NCBI GenBank assembly: GCA_030916795.1
Contig: JAUPVZ010000017.1
Coordinates: 1-5,327, forward strand
Direction of reading: 5' to 3'
Length of the DNA: 5,327 nucleotides
DNA from: Patescibacteria group bacterium
Lineage (GTDB): Bacteria; Patescibacteriota; Minisyncoccia; Phycocordibacterales; XYD1-FULL-46-19
Below the pieces are notes generated by a model. That model did no database searches, had not been told where the DNA came from, and was given only the letters and a program-made list of their open reading frames with translations. How positions within the stretch are numbered: position 1 is the stretch's first letter; each line of letters opens with the position of its first letter. Position numbers and translations under genes: made by a program. Shown one piece after another: positions 1 to 5,152 of the stretch.

Positions 1-2
1 AA

Positions 3-80
3 AAGCGTCTTATTTTTAATCCGTACGGAATACCGGTGCCGTCTCATTTGGCTTTTGAGGTATGGCGGGCGATTAAGTAG
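3..80 (+). CDS. C-terminal end of an unidentified protein (5' truncated by window edge)
   Basis: The frame beginning at base 3 is open for 25 codons and ends in TAG at 78-80. The visible peptide includes NPYGIPVPSHLAFEVWRAIK at its C-terminus. Only the tail is present, so there is no start, domain or motif from which to name a function; I do not recognise it. That the frame is coding is supported by the strong intrinsic terminator beginning 18 bases after the stop, which is what one expects at the end of a plus-strand transcription unit. The other two frames are less persuasive: frame 2 stops at once, and frame 1 runs on through the terminator. Confidence 0.5.
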   Translation, partial: KRLIFNPYGIPVPSHLAFEVWRAIK

Positions 81-97
81 ATGGGGGTTTTGCTTCT

Positions 98-136
98 GCG
101 CTCCTGGTTCTGAAACCAGGGCGCTTTTTCTTTTTT
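98..136 (+). terminator. Intrinsic terminator of the upstream gene
   Basis: GCGC (98-101) pairs with GCGC (121-124), and CCTGGTT (103-109) pairs with AACCAGG (114-120). This gives an 11 bp stem with a one-base bulge (T102) and a CTGA loop. The stem is followed directly by a T-rich run, five Ts, a C and six Ts (125-136). This is a textbook Rho-independent terminator. It separates the upstream gene from uvrA, and its T-run overlaps the probable uvrA -35 region. Confidence 0.9.
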
Positions 137-162
137 CCAAAGTCCGATAAGTGTGGTATACT
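134..162 (+). promoter_or_regulatory. Probable uvrA promoter (extended -10)
   Basis: The -10 box TATACT (157-162) is preceded by TGG, giving the extended -10 form TGnTATACT. At a 17-base spacing upstream lies TTTCCA (134-139), a 4/6 match to the -35 consensus embedded in the preceding terminator's T-run. Transcription would begin near 169, giving a leader of about 35 nt before the uvrA ATG. I see no LexA-type operator near it. Confidence 0.65.
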
Positions 163-188
163 CCTATATACCCCATAAGGCCGAAGGC

Positions 189-194
189 AGGGGA
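189..194 (+). promoter_or_regulatory. Ribosome binding site of uvrA
   Basis: AGGGGA lies 9 bases upstream of the ATG at 204 and is the only purine-rich Shine-Dalgarno candidate in the leader. It supports the ATG at 204. Another ATG at 200-202 is in a different frame and is not used for UvrA. Confidence 0.55.
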
Positions 195-203
195 TTTTGA
201 TGT

Positions 204-2876
204 ATGTCAGAACAGAAAAAAATAAAAATAAAGGGGGCGCGAACGCATAACCTTAAAAATATTGACCTCGAAATACCCCGTGACAAGATGGTGGTTTTTA
301 CTGGTCTCTCGGGCTCGGGCAAGTCTTCGCTTGCTTTTGATACAATTTTTGCCGAGGGTCAGCGCCGGTATGTGGAGTCGCTGTCTTCCTATGCCCGCCA
401 GTTCCTCCGCCAAATGCAAAAGCCCGATGTGGACGAGATTACCGGCCTGTCGCCGGCTATCTCTATCGACCAAAAGTCGCGCTCGCAAAACCCACGGTCA
501 ACGGTGGCGACCATTACCGAAATTTACGACTATTTACGCGTGCTGTACGCCCGCGTCGGTAAGCCCCACTGCTTGGTCTGTGGTTTACCAATCGAAAAAC
601 TAACTCATGATGAAATAGTTCAGCTAGCGCTTGATAAAGTAAAAACTATTTTAAAAAAGTCCCGCCGTTCAGAAGAAGAACTGGGCGGGCAGGCTAATTT
701 AAGTTTACAAATATATTCTCCCCTTGTGAGGGGGAGAAAGGGCGAGTATTACCAAATGTTGTACGACCTGATTGATAAAGGCTATAGCGAAGTCTTGATC
801 GACGGTAGCCGCTACAACCTGCGTGAACGCATCGAGCTGGGGCGGATGAAAAAACACGATATTGATGTATTGACCGACGAAATAGATTTGATTGATTTTA
901 AACCTGTTCCCAAAACCAAAAACCTAAAAGGTAAGGTCGATGAAGCGGTGTATGACAATGCCTATGGCCGACTGACCGAGGCGATAGAGCGGGCCCTAAA
1001 AGAGGCTGATGGGCTAGTGCGGATAGTGATTGCCTCACCCAAAACCAAAAAAGGGGTTTTAAAAACCGCGGTGGAGCAAAATATTTTGTCCGCCAAATTT
1101 GCTTGTCCGCGCGATGGTTTTTCTTTTCCCGAAGTGGAACCCCGGCTTTTTTCTTTCAACTCGCCCTATGGCGCCTGCCCCGAGTGCCACGGCCTAGGCA
1201 CCAAACATTTATATAGTGAAAAGCCTTGTCCGGTCTGCGCCGGTGCGCGTCTGCGCCAAGAGGCCCTGCATGTTTTACTGACCACTAAAAATGGCTTGTC
1301 TAAAAACATTGTGCAGTTTACGGCGATGTCGATCCGCGATACCCACGACTTTGTCGCCGATTTAAGTCTGACTGCCAATGAGCAAAAGATTGCCGAAATG
1401 GTGTTACGCGAAATCGAAGCTCGGATTAAATTTCTTCTTGATGTCGGTCTAGACTATATTTCACTCGATCGGCGGGCCAACACGCTTTCTGGGGGCGAGG
1501 CTCAGCGTATTCGCTTGGCCTCCCAACTGGGTTCACGTCTGGTGGGTACTTTATATGTGTTAGACGAACCGACCATTGGCCTGCATAGCCGTGACAATGA
1601 CCGGCTGATAAAAACCTTGCTCAACTTGCGTGACCTTGGTAACACTATTATTGTCGTCGAGCACGACGAAGACACTATCTATGCTTCTGATTATTTGGTG
1701 GACATTGGCCCAGGTGCTGGTGTGCATGGTGGGCAAATAGTGGTGGCCGATGAGACGGAAAAACTTTTAACGGCCAAGAAAAATGATTTTGGTTCACTGA
1801 CAGTCGACTATTTGCGCGGTGAAAAAGAAGTGGCGATACCGGACACTAGGCGCACGGCGCAAAAAGGCGTGATCCGTATCCGAAACGGCAATATTTTTAA
1901 TATTAAAAATCTCAATGTTGATATTCCACTCGGCAAACTAGTCGCTATTACTGGCGTCTCTGGTTCGGGTAAGTCCTCGTTTGTGTACGAGATTTTGCAT
2001 AAAAACCTGCAGGCGCGTTTTGAACGAAAGTATCGCTCCAACGAAGTGCACAACTGTAGTGAGTTTGCTGGTACCGAGTATATTGGACGAGAAATCCTGA
2101 TCGACCAGTCACCAATCGGGCGCACTCCGCGGTCTAACCCCGCCACCTACACTGGAGCGTTTACTTGGATTCGCGATGTGTTTGCATCCACCGACTATGC
2201 CCGCTTGCGGGGCTGGAAGCCGGGGCGCTTTTCTTTCAATGTTAAAGGTGGGCGGTGTGAAGCCTGCCAAGGCAATGGCTTGATTGCGGTCGAAATGCAC
2301 TTTTTGCCGACAGTGTATGTGACTTGCGATGTTTGCGGTGGGACGCGTTATGAAAAGGAAACACTAGAGGCCAAGTACAAAGGCAAAAGCATTACTGATG
2401 TTTTGCAAATGACGATCGAAGAAGCTTTGGAATTTTTCCAAGACTTGCCGGCTATTTCTGATCGCCTTAAAACCTTAAACGAAGTTGGTCTAGGATATTT
2501 GAAACTTGGGCAGTCGGCCACTACCCTTTCTGGCGGTGAGGCTCAGCGGGTAAAAATATCGTCAGAGTTGTATCGGCCATTTATTCACAAATCAATTTAT
2601 ATTTTAGACGAGCCAACAGTCGGTTTACATTATGAAGATGTTAAAAACTTGGTCGAGATTTTGCACAAGTTGGTCGAGCGAGGCAATACGGTGGTGGTAA
2701 TCGAGCACAACTTAGATGTAGTCAAAAATGCCGATTATGTTATCGATATGGGCCCAGAAGGTGGCGACGGTGGGGGGCAGATTGTCGCCAAGGGTACACC
2801 AGAAGAGATTGCTAATACCGATACCCACACCGGAAAATATTTGCGCAAGCTTTTGCGGAAGCGGAAAAATAAATAA
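204..2876 (+). CDS. uvrA: UvrA, excinuclease ABC subunit A (shortened zinc/signature region)
   Basis: UvrA is the dimeric ABC-type ATPase that finds DNA lesions and loads UvrB in nucleotide excision repair. The 890-residue protein has both ATPase halves. Half one: Walker [10 protein letters not shown] at 34-42, signature LSGGEAQ at 428-434, Walker B YVLDEP at 451-456 and switch His487. Half two: Walker [10 protein letters not shown] at 584-592, signature LSGGEAQ at 775-781, ILDEP at 800-804 and His835. The second zinc module is intact (C685, C688, C708, C711), as is the family segment [18 protein letters not shown]. The first zinc module is altered: the usual CxxC at 301-304 reads CPRD. Roughly 90 residues normally found between the GLG motif (330-332) and the next CPxC (342-345) are missing. 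Small insertions near 148-163 and 232-254, in the UvrB-binding region, partly offset the loss; E. coli UvrA is 940 residues. The ATG at 204 fits the family N-terminus. Confidence 0.98.
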   Translation: MSEQKKIKIKGARTHNLKNIDLEIPRDKMVVFTGLSGSGKSSLAFDTIFAEGQRRYVESLSSYARQFLRQMQKPDVDEITGLSPAISIDQKSRSQNPRSTVATITEIYDYLRVLYARVGKPHCLVCGLPIEKLTHDEIVQLALDKVKTILKKSRRSEEELGGQANLSLQIYSPLVRGRKGEYYQMLYDLIDKGYSEVLIDGSRYNLRERIELGRMKKHDIDVLTDEIDLIDFKPVPKTKNLKGKVDEAVYDNAYGRLTEAIERALKEADGLVRIVIASPKTKKGVLKTAVEQNILSAKFACPRDGFSFPEVEPRLFSFNSPYGACPECHGLGTKHLYSEKPCPVCAGARLRQEALHVLLTTKNGLSKNIVQFTAMSIRDTHDFVADLSLTANEQKIAEMVLREIEARIKFLLDVGLDYISLDRRANTLSGGEAQRIRLASQLGSRLVGTLYVLDEPTIGLHSRDNDRLIKTLLNLRDLGNTIIVVEHDEDTIYASDYLVDIGPGAGVHGGQIVVADETEKLLTAKKNDFGSLTVDYLRGEKEVAIPDTRRTAQKGVIRIRNGNIFNIKNLNVDIPLGKLVAITGVSGSGKSSFVYEILHKNLQARFERKYRSNEVHNCSEFAGTEYIGREILIDQSPIGRTPRSNPATYTGAFTWIRDVFASTDYARLRGWKPGRFSFNVKGGRCEACQGNGLIAVEMHFLPTVYVTCDVCGGTRYEKETLEAKYKGKSITDVLQMTIEEALEFFQDLPAISDRLKTLNEVGLGYLKLGQSATTLSGGEAQRVKISSELYRPFIHKSIYILDEPTVGLHYEDVKNLVEILHKLVERGNTVVVIEHNLDVVKNADYVIDMGPEGGDGGGQIVAKGTPEEIANTDTHTGKYLRKLLRKRKNK

Positions 2877-3190
2877 AAATGCCTGGGTCTCGCACGTGGC
2901 GACGACCCAGGACTTTTAAGCTTAATAAGGCGTTGACTAACCGTGCATCCGCACGATCTAGTGGAAGTACGCCTTTCCAAATCCTCACGCTTCCACACAG
3001 AGGATTTGTCCCAGTAGCCCCATAGAGGACCACCAACCTTCTTTCCACACTTACCCGCTCGAAGGAAGACGGGGGTGTTCGGACGAACAATCAAGCCTTT
3101 TGCCGCCCGATGCGCAGGCCTGCCGGGGTTTTAAGAACCGTTATGCCCCGGGTTCATTTGGTCATGCAAGTAATCCACCTGCACTGTTCT
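2866..3190 (-). ncRNA. Candidate structured non-coding RNA 1 (about 325 nt, family unknown)
   Basis: On the minus strand a near-perfect promoter sits just upstream of this interval and an intrinsic terminator ends it, with no convincing ORF between. Pairings seen, 5' to 3' in the RNA: hairpin 3183-3177/3171-3165; two interleaved 5 bp helices, 3155-3151/3139-3135 and 3150-3146/3128-3124; hairpin 3119-3115/3109-3105; CCCG/CGGG 3073-3070/3057-3054, whose loop CCTTC (3065-3061) can pair with GAAGG (3041-3037); hairpin 3030-3026/3012-3008; an 8 bp stem 3007-3000/2986-2979 whose loop GTGGAAG (2996-2990) pairs with CTTCCAC (2967-2961), a good H-type pseudoknot; helix 2975-2969/2933-2927 enclosing hairpin 2955-2951/2946-2942. 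I looked for the hallmark sequences of RNase P RNA, tmRNA and SRP RNA and found none. The family is unknown; that it is an RNA gene is inferred from promoter, terminator and pairing. Confidence 0.65.
2882..2917. terminator. Bidirectional terminator between uvrA and ncRNA-1
   Basis: CCTGGGTC (2882-2889) pairs with GACCCAGG (2904-2911) in an 8 bp stem. The 14-base interior can form a further CGC/GCG pairing. On the plus strand the hairpin is followed by a short ACTTTTAA tract, a weak signal for uvrA. On the minus strand it is followed by a long T-rich tract, ATTTTTATTTATTTTT (2880-2865), a much better signal for the RNA gene arriving from the right. The minus-strand T-tract overlaps the uvrA stop codon. 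Confidence 0.8.
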
Positions 3191-3197
3191 GACTACT

Positions 3198-3225
3198 ATT
3201 ATACACCCTGCGCAATTTTTGTCAA
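3198..3225 (-). promoter_or_regulatory. Near-consensus promoter for ncRNA-1
   Basis: On the minus strand the -35 box is TTGACA (3225-3220) and the -10 box is TATAAT (3203-3198). Both match the sigma-70 consensus perfectly, with a 16-base spacer. Predicted transcription start is near 3190. A double-perfect promoter is unusual and typical of highly expressed stable RNA genes. It lies only 16 bases beyond the T-tract of the preceding RNA gene. Confidence 0.85.
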
Positions 3226-3241
3226 GGGTCTGGAAATAAGT

Positions 3242-3282
3242 AAAAAAAGACCCCCTTCGCAGCTGGTTGCCGCAAAGGGGGT
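3242..3282 (-). terminator. Strong intrinsic terminator of ncRNA-2
   Basis: On the minus strand, bases 3282-3269 pair with 3263-3250 in an uninterrupted 14 bp stem (two G-U wobbles, five consecutive C-G pairs) closed by an AACCA loop. A single C and seven Ts (3248-3242) follow. On the plus strand there is no T-run after the hairpin, so it is directional. It probably also ends any readthrough from the membrane protein gene upstream. Confidence 0.92.
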
Positions 3283-3445
3283 TGTGTTCGAACGGGGGAG
3301 GGCTGGGTAAAAAAGCAGTGGCGTCATTCTAAGACGATTGGTCGTGTCGATGTAGGGACACATCCTTGGGCTTAAACTGACTAAAGTTTGGTACCAGCCC
3401 TCACAGCCACAATTGCTAGTTGTTTGCACCTCCCAAAGCTCGAAC
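3242..3445 (-). ncRNA. Candidate structured non-coding RNA 2 (about 204 nt, 6S-like outline)
   Basis: This minus-strand interval has its own promoter and a very strong terminator, and no plausible ORF. Its ends pair: GTTCGA (3445-3440) with TCGAAC (3291-3286), then GGGAGG (3434-3429) with CCTCCC (3301-3296). Inside is a large bubble, 18 nt on the 5' side (3428-3411) and about 16 nt on the 3' side (3317-3302). It is followed by GTGGC (3410-3406) with GCCAC (3322-3318). The apical part holds a hairpin with 3400-3396/3372-3368 and 3389-3385/3378-3374, plus GTGTC/GACAC (3361-3357/3348-3344). Closing stem, open central bubble and apical arm, at about 200 nt, resemble the outline of 6S RNA, which mimics an open promoter to bind RNA polymerase. 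The apical part is more branched than I would expect, so the family call is tentative. Confidence 0.6.
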
Positions 3446-3451
3446 TTCTCT

Positions 3452-3479
3452 ATATTACAAAACCCAAGAATCTTGTCAA
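3452..3479 (-). promoter_or_regulatory. Promoter for ncRNA-2
   Basis: On the minus strand the -35 box is a perfect TTGACA (3479-3474). After 16 bases comes TAATAT (3457-3452), a 4/6 match to the -10 consensus. Predicted start is near 3445, exactly where the closing stem of the RNA begins. The TGA stop codon of the upstream membrane protein gene (3478-3476) lies inside the -35 box. Confidence 0.7.
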
Positions 3480-3820
3480 GGGGTTCTGTATCTGGCCTCA
3501 ATTTCTTTCAATTTTTTGAGCAGTTTAGGCTTCAAAATAGGCTTGATTAGGATTTCGTGCACAATCCCTAGTCCAAAGCACAAAAGTGGAGCGACCAGAA
3601 AGAGCCATATTAAAGCTCTGGACATCTCACCGTCCCAGCTCCTGTAGTAGGTGAGAAAGAAGTCAGAAAAGAGATACGTCAGAAAAACAACGTGAACAAT
3701 CCTTATGGAGTTTTTCCGGACCCCTTCTCGGCTCACTCGGATCATTGTCTTCCCCACAAATAATCCCAATACAAATGGGACGATTCCGAAGGTGAAGTAG
3801 AACACAACAAAAATCACCAT
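3476..3820 (-). CDS. Small three-helix membrane protein of unknown function
   Basis: This encodes 114 residues on the minus strand. The start is fixed by a near-perfect Shine-Dalgarno, AAAGGAGGTG, a few bases before the ATG at 3820-3818; longer in-frame extensions past the divergent promoter have no such site. Three hydrophobic stretches suggest transmembrane helices: about residues 2-23, 42-59 and 69-92. Between the first two is a basic stretch (28-40, with several Arg and Lys), and the C-terminal tail (93-112) is Lys-rich and probably a short amphipathic helix. There is no signal-peptide cleavage site and no catalytic motif that I recognise. The gene is transcribed divergently from uvrC and lies directly upstream of the two RNA genes, with no terminator of its own before RNA-2. 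I do not recognise the family and assign no function. Confidence 0.8.
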   Translation of the reverse strand: MVIFVVFYFTFGIVPFVLGLFVGKTMIRVSREGVRKNSIRIVHVVFLTYLFSDFFLTYYRSWDGEMSRALIWLFLVAPLLCFGLGIVHEILIKPILKPKLLKKLKEIEARYRTP

Positions 3821-3832
3821 CTGACACCTCCT

Positions 3833-3861
3833 TTGTTTTTTCGTTTTTCCTAGCCTATTAT
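3833..3861 (+). promoter_or_regulatory. Probable uvrC promoter, almost leaderless
   Basis: TTGTTT (3833-3838), a 17-base spacer and TATTAT (3856-3861, 5/6 to consensus) precede the uvrC ATG at 3876. Transcription would start about 3868, leaving a leader of only about 8 nt. No Shine-Dalgarno is present between the -10 box and the ATG. The -10 box overlaps the minus-strand TATAAT at 3857-3862. Confidence 0.5.
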
Positions 3862-3887
3862 ATACAAAATAGAACATGAAAATGCAA
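3857..3887 (-). promoter_or_regulatory. Promoter of the small membrane protein gene
   Basis: On the minus strand a perfect TATAAT (3862-3857) is preceded at 19 bases by TTGCAT (3887-3882); using the overlapping TATATA (3864-3859) makes the spacing 17. The start would lie near 3850, giving a leader of about 30 nt that contains the Shine-Dalgarno. The -35 box lies inside the first codons of uvrC, and the -10 box overlaps that of the uvrC promoter on the opposite strand. Confidence 0.6.
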
Positions 3888-4922
3888 GATTTAAAACAAT
3901 TCGACCTGCCCGACGAGCCGGGGGTGTATTTTTTCACCCTAAAACTCAAAAATGAGTACGGGCAAGAGCAAGGCAAGAAAACCCTGTATATTGGTAAGGC
4001 TACTTCGCTCCGCGACCGCGTGCGGAGCTATTTTGCGCGGGATTTGGTGGCCACGAGAGGGGAAGTGGTTGTCAAAATGGTGGCCGAATGTGACGGGTTA
4101 GAATTTAAAACTACCAATTCGGTGTTGGAGGCCCTTATTTTGGAAGCGGCGCTTATTCGTAACCTCAAGCCAAAATATAATACTCTCCAAAAAGACGATA
4201 AGAGTTATTGGTATGTAGTAGTAACTAAAGAAAAATGGCCTCGGGTCCTCTCGGTCCGCGAAAAAGACTTGGCGACCGAAATGGAGCCCGAGAAAATAAA
4301 ATATAATTTTGGTCCATTTCCTAATGCGAGCGAGCTGAAAGAGGCCCTGAAAATAATCCGCAAAATTATTCCCTGGCGCGACAAATGTGAGCCTGAAGTC
4401 GGCAAACCTTGTTTCAATGCCCAACTTGGTCTGTGTCCAGGGGTGTGTGCCGGCACTATTACCCATCGCGATTATTTAAAAAATATTCGCCACCTGGTGC
4501 TATTTTTTCAGGGTAAAACCAGCGTGTTGTTGGAGACTCTCAATAAAGAAATGGCGATTGAAGCCAAAAAGAAAAATTTTGAACAAGCAGCCAAACTTCG
4601 CAATCAAATTTTTGCTCTGCAACATATCAATGATGTGGCCATGATAAAAGAAACTAGGCATACCCGCGGAGTGCGGATTGAAGGCTATGACATTGCTCAC
4701 TTGGGGGGTAAAGAGACGATTGGGGTGATGACGGTTATTTTAGGTGGTACGCCAGAAAAAGGGGCCTATCGAAAATTTCTAATAAAAGGTAAGGGTATTG
4801 GCACAGTAAACGACACCCTAAACTTGGCAGAAATATTAAACCGGCGATTAGGCCATACAGAATGGCCATTTCCAGCTCTTTTTGTTATTGACGGGGGCAG
4901 GGCCCAGCTTAATATTGCTTAA
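3876..4922 (+). CDS. uvrC: UvrC, excinuclease ABC subunit C, cut short by an in-frame TAA
   Basis: UvrC makes the two incisions around a lesion held by UvrB. The 348 codons contain the GIY-YIG nuclease domain (about 12-104: Tyr18, LYIGKA at 37-42, Arg46, Glu90, Asn102), which makes the 3' incision. Four cysteines follow (C171, C179, C187, C191) at the position of the iron-sulphur cluster reported in E. coli UvrC. Next is a UVR motif (about 217-252), the UvrB-interacting helical hairpin, and then the first half of the RNase H-like endonuclease domain with Asp272 (in GYDIAH) and Asp339 (in VIDGG). Codon 349 is TAA, and UvrC sequence continues after it in the same frame. As read, the product would keep the 3' nuclease but lose the catalytic His of the 5' nuclease. 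No Shine-Dalgarno precedes the ATG at 3876; a second in-frame ATG at 3882 is possible. Confidence 0.93.
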   Translation: MKMQDLKQFDLPDEPGVYFFTLKLKNEYGQEQGKKTLYIGKATSLRDRVRSYFARDLVATRGEVVVKMVAECDGLEFKTTNSVLEALILEAALIRNLKPKYNTLQKDDKSYWYVVVTKEKWPRVLSVREKDLATEMEPEKIKYNFGPFPNASELKEALKIIRKIIPWRDKCEPEVGKPCFNAQLGLCPGVCAGTITHRDYLKNIRHLVLFFQGKTSVLLETLNKEMAIEAKKKNFEQAAKLRNQIFALQHINDVAMIKETRHTRGVRIEGYDIAHLGGKETIGVMTVILGGTPEKGAYRKFLIKGKGIGTVNDTLNLAEILNRRLGHTEWPFPALFVIDGGRAQLNIA

Positions 4923-5144
4923 AAAGTTTTAGTGATGGCTGGTGTCCAGATACCCGTCGTCGCCGTGACTAAAGATGAGCACCATCGACCAAAAGAAATC
5001 ATTGGTGACAATATTTCTGCGCGCGATTATGAGACAGAAATATTGCTTGCCAATGCCGAGGCCCACCGTTTTGCTATTGCTTTCCACCGCCGTCGCCTTG
5101 GTCGGGGATTATTGTCGCGACAAGAGAAAAAATACCCTATATAA
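4923..5144 (+). pseudogene. uvrC: C-terminal remainder of uvrC beyond the in-frame stop
   Basis: Directly after the TAA at 4920-4922 the same frame stays open for 73 codons. It encodes the rest of the UvrC RNase H-like domain: IPVVAVTKDEHHRP, then AEAHRFAIAFHR, which holds the third catalytic residue (His397 of the unbroken frame). Spacing from VIDGG to IPVV equals that of intact UvrC, so no bases are missing and the TAA stands where the family commonly has leucine. The full frame would be 422 residues, ending soon after the RNase H-like domain with no helix-hairpin-helix tail. An in-frame GTG (4932) and ATG (4935) exist, but no Shine-Dalgarno precedes them, so independent translation of this piece is doubtful. 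It may be readthrough, a recent nonsense mutation or a sequence error. Confidence 0.85.
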
Positions 5145-5145
5145 T
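5117..5145 (+). promoter_or_regulatory. Possible leaderless promoter for the 3'-most gene
   Basis: A perfect TATAAT (5140-5145) overlaps the uvrC stop codon. At a 17-base spacing upstream is GCGACA (5117-5122), a 4/6 match to the -35 consensus. The ATG of the next gene is at 5153, eight bases after the -10 box, so the predicted start coincides with the ATG. No Shine-Dalgarno is present, which fits leaderless translation. Confidence 0.45.
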
Positions 5146-5152
5146 TTAATTA

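Noticed and set aside
716..738. The second inverted repeat in uvrA as an inserted palindromic element
   Set aside because: It encodes the segment [12 protein letters not shown], which corresponds to a conserved UvrA stretch, so this hairpin is probably coincidental; only the neighbouring repeat at 661-689 falls in a variable segment.
2735..3094. Minus-strand ORFs (119 and 92 residues) across the RNA-1 region and the end of uvrA
   Set aside because: They overlap the uvrA 3' end antisense, have no ribosome binding site, give low-complexity basic or cysteine-containing sequence without recognisable domains, and span the terminator hairpin.
2866..3190. RNA-1 as RNase P RNA, tmRNA or SRP RNA
   Set aside because: Its size and strong promoter would fit, but I find no GAGGAAAGUCC-like or ACAGAA-GGCUUA core (RNase P), no tRNA-like ends or CCA (tmRNA), and no SRP GGAAG apical motif. 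A highly divergent RNase P RNA cannot be fully excluded by eye.
3110..3310. Plus-strand ORF of 66 residues
   Set aside because: It runs antisense through the RNA-1 promoter and RNA-2 terminator, with no ribosome binding site or plausible protein character.
3416..3427. GCA AAC AAC TAG in RNA-2 (minus strand) as the start of a tmRNA tag
   Set aside because: It resembles the beginning of a tmRNA tag (Ala-Asn), but it stops after three codons and the RNA has no tRNA-like domain.
3476..3976. Longer 166-residue minus-strand reading of the small membrane protein
   Set aside because: The extra N-terminal part runs through the divergent promoter and over the start of uvrC. The excellent Shine-Dalgarno lies before the ATG at 3820.
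4905..4945. Frameshift or programmed slippage in uvrC at the run of five As
   Set aside because: The open frames before and after the TAA are the same and the spacing matches intact UvrC, so an indel or slip is not needed; a single substitution explains it.
3876..5144. Stop-codon reassignment (TGA as glycine) as in some candidate phyla
   Set aside because: The interrupting codon is TAA, and TGA, TAA and TAG all serve as ordinary gene ends within the window.
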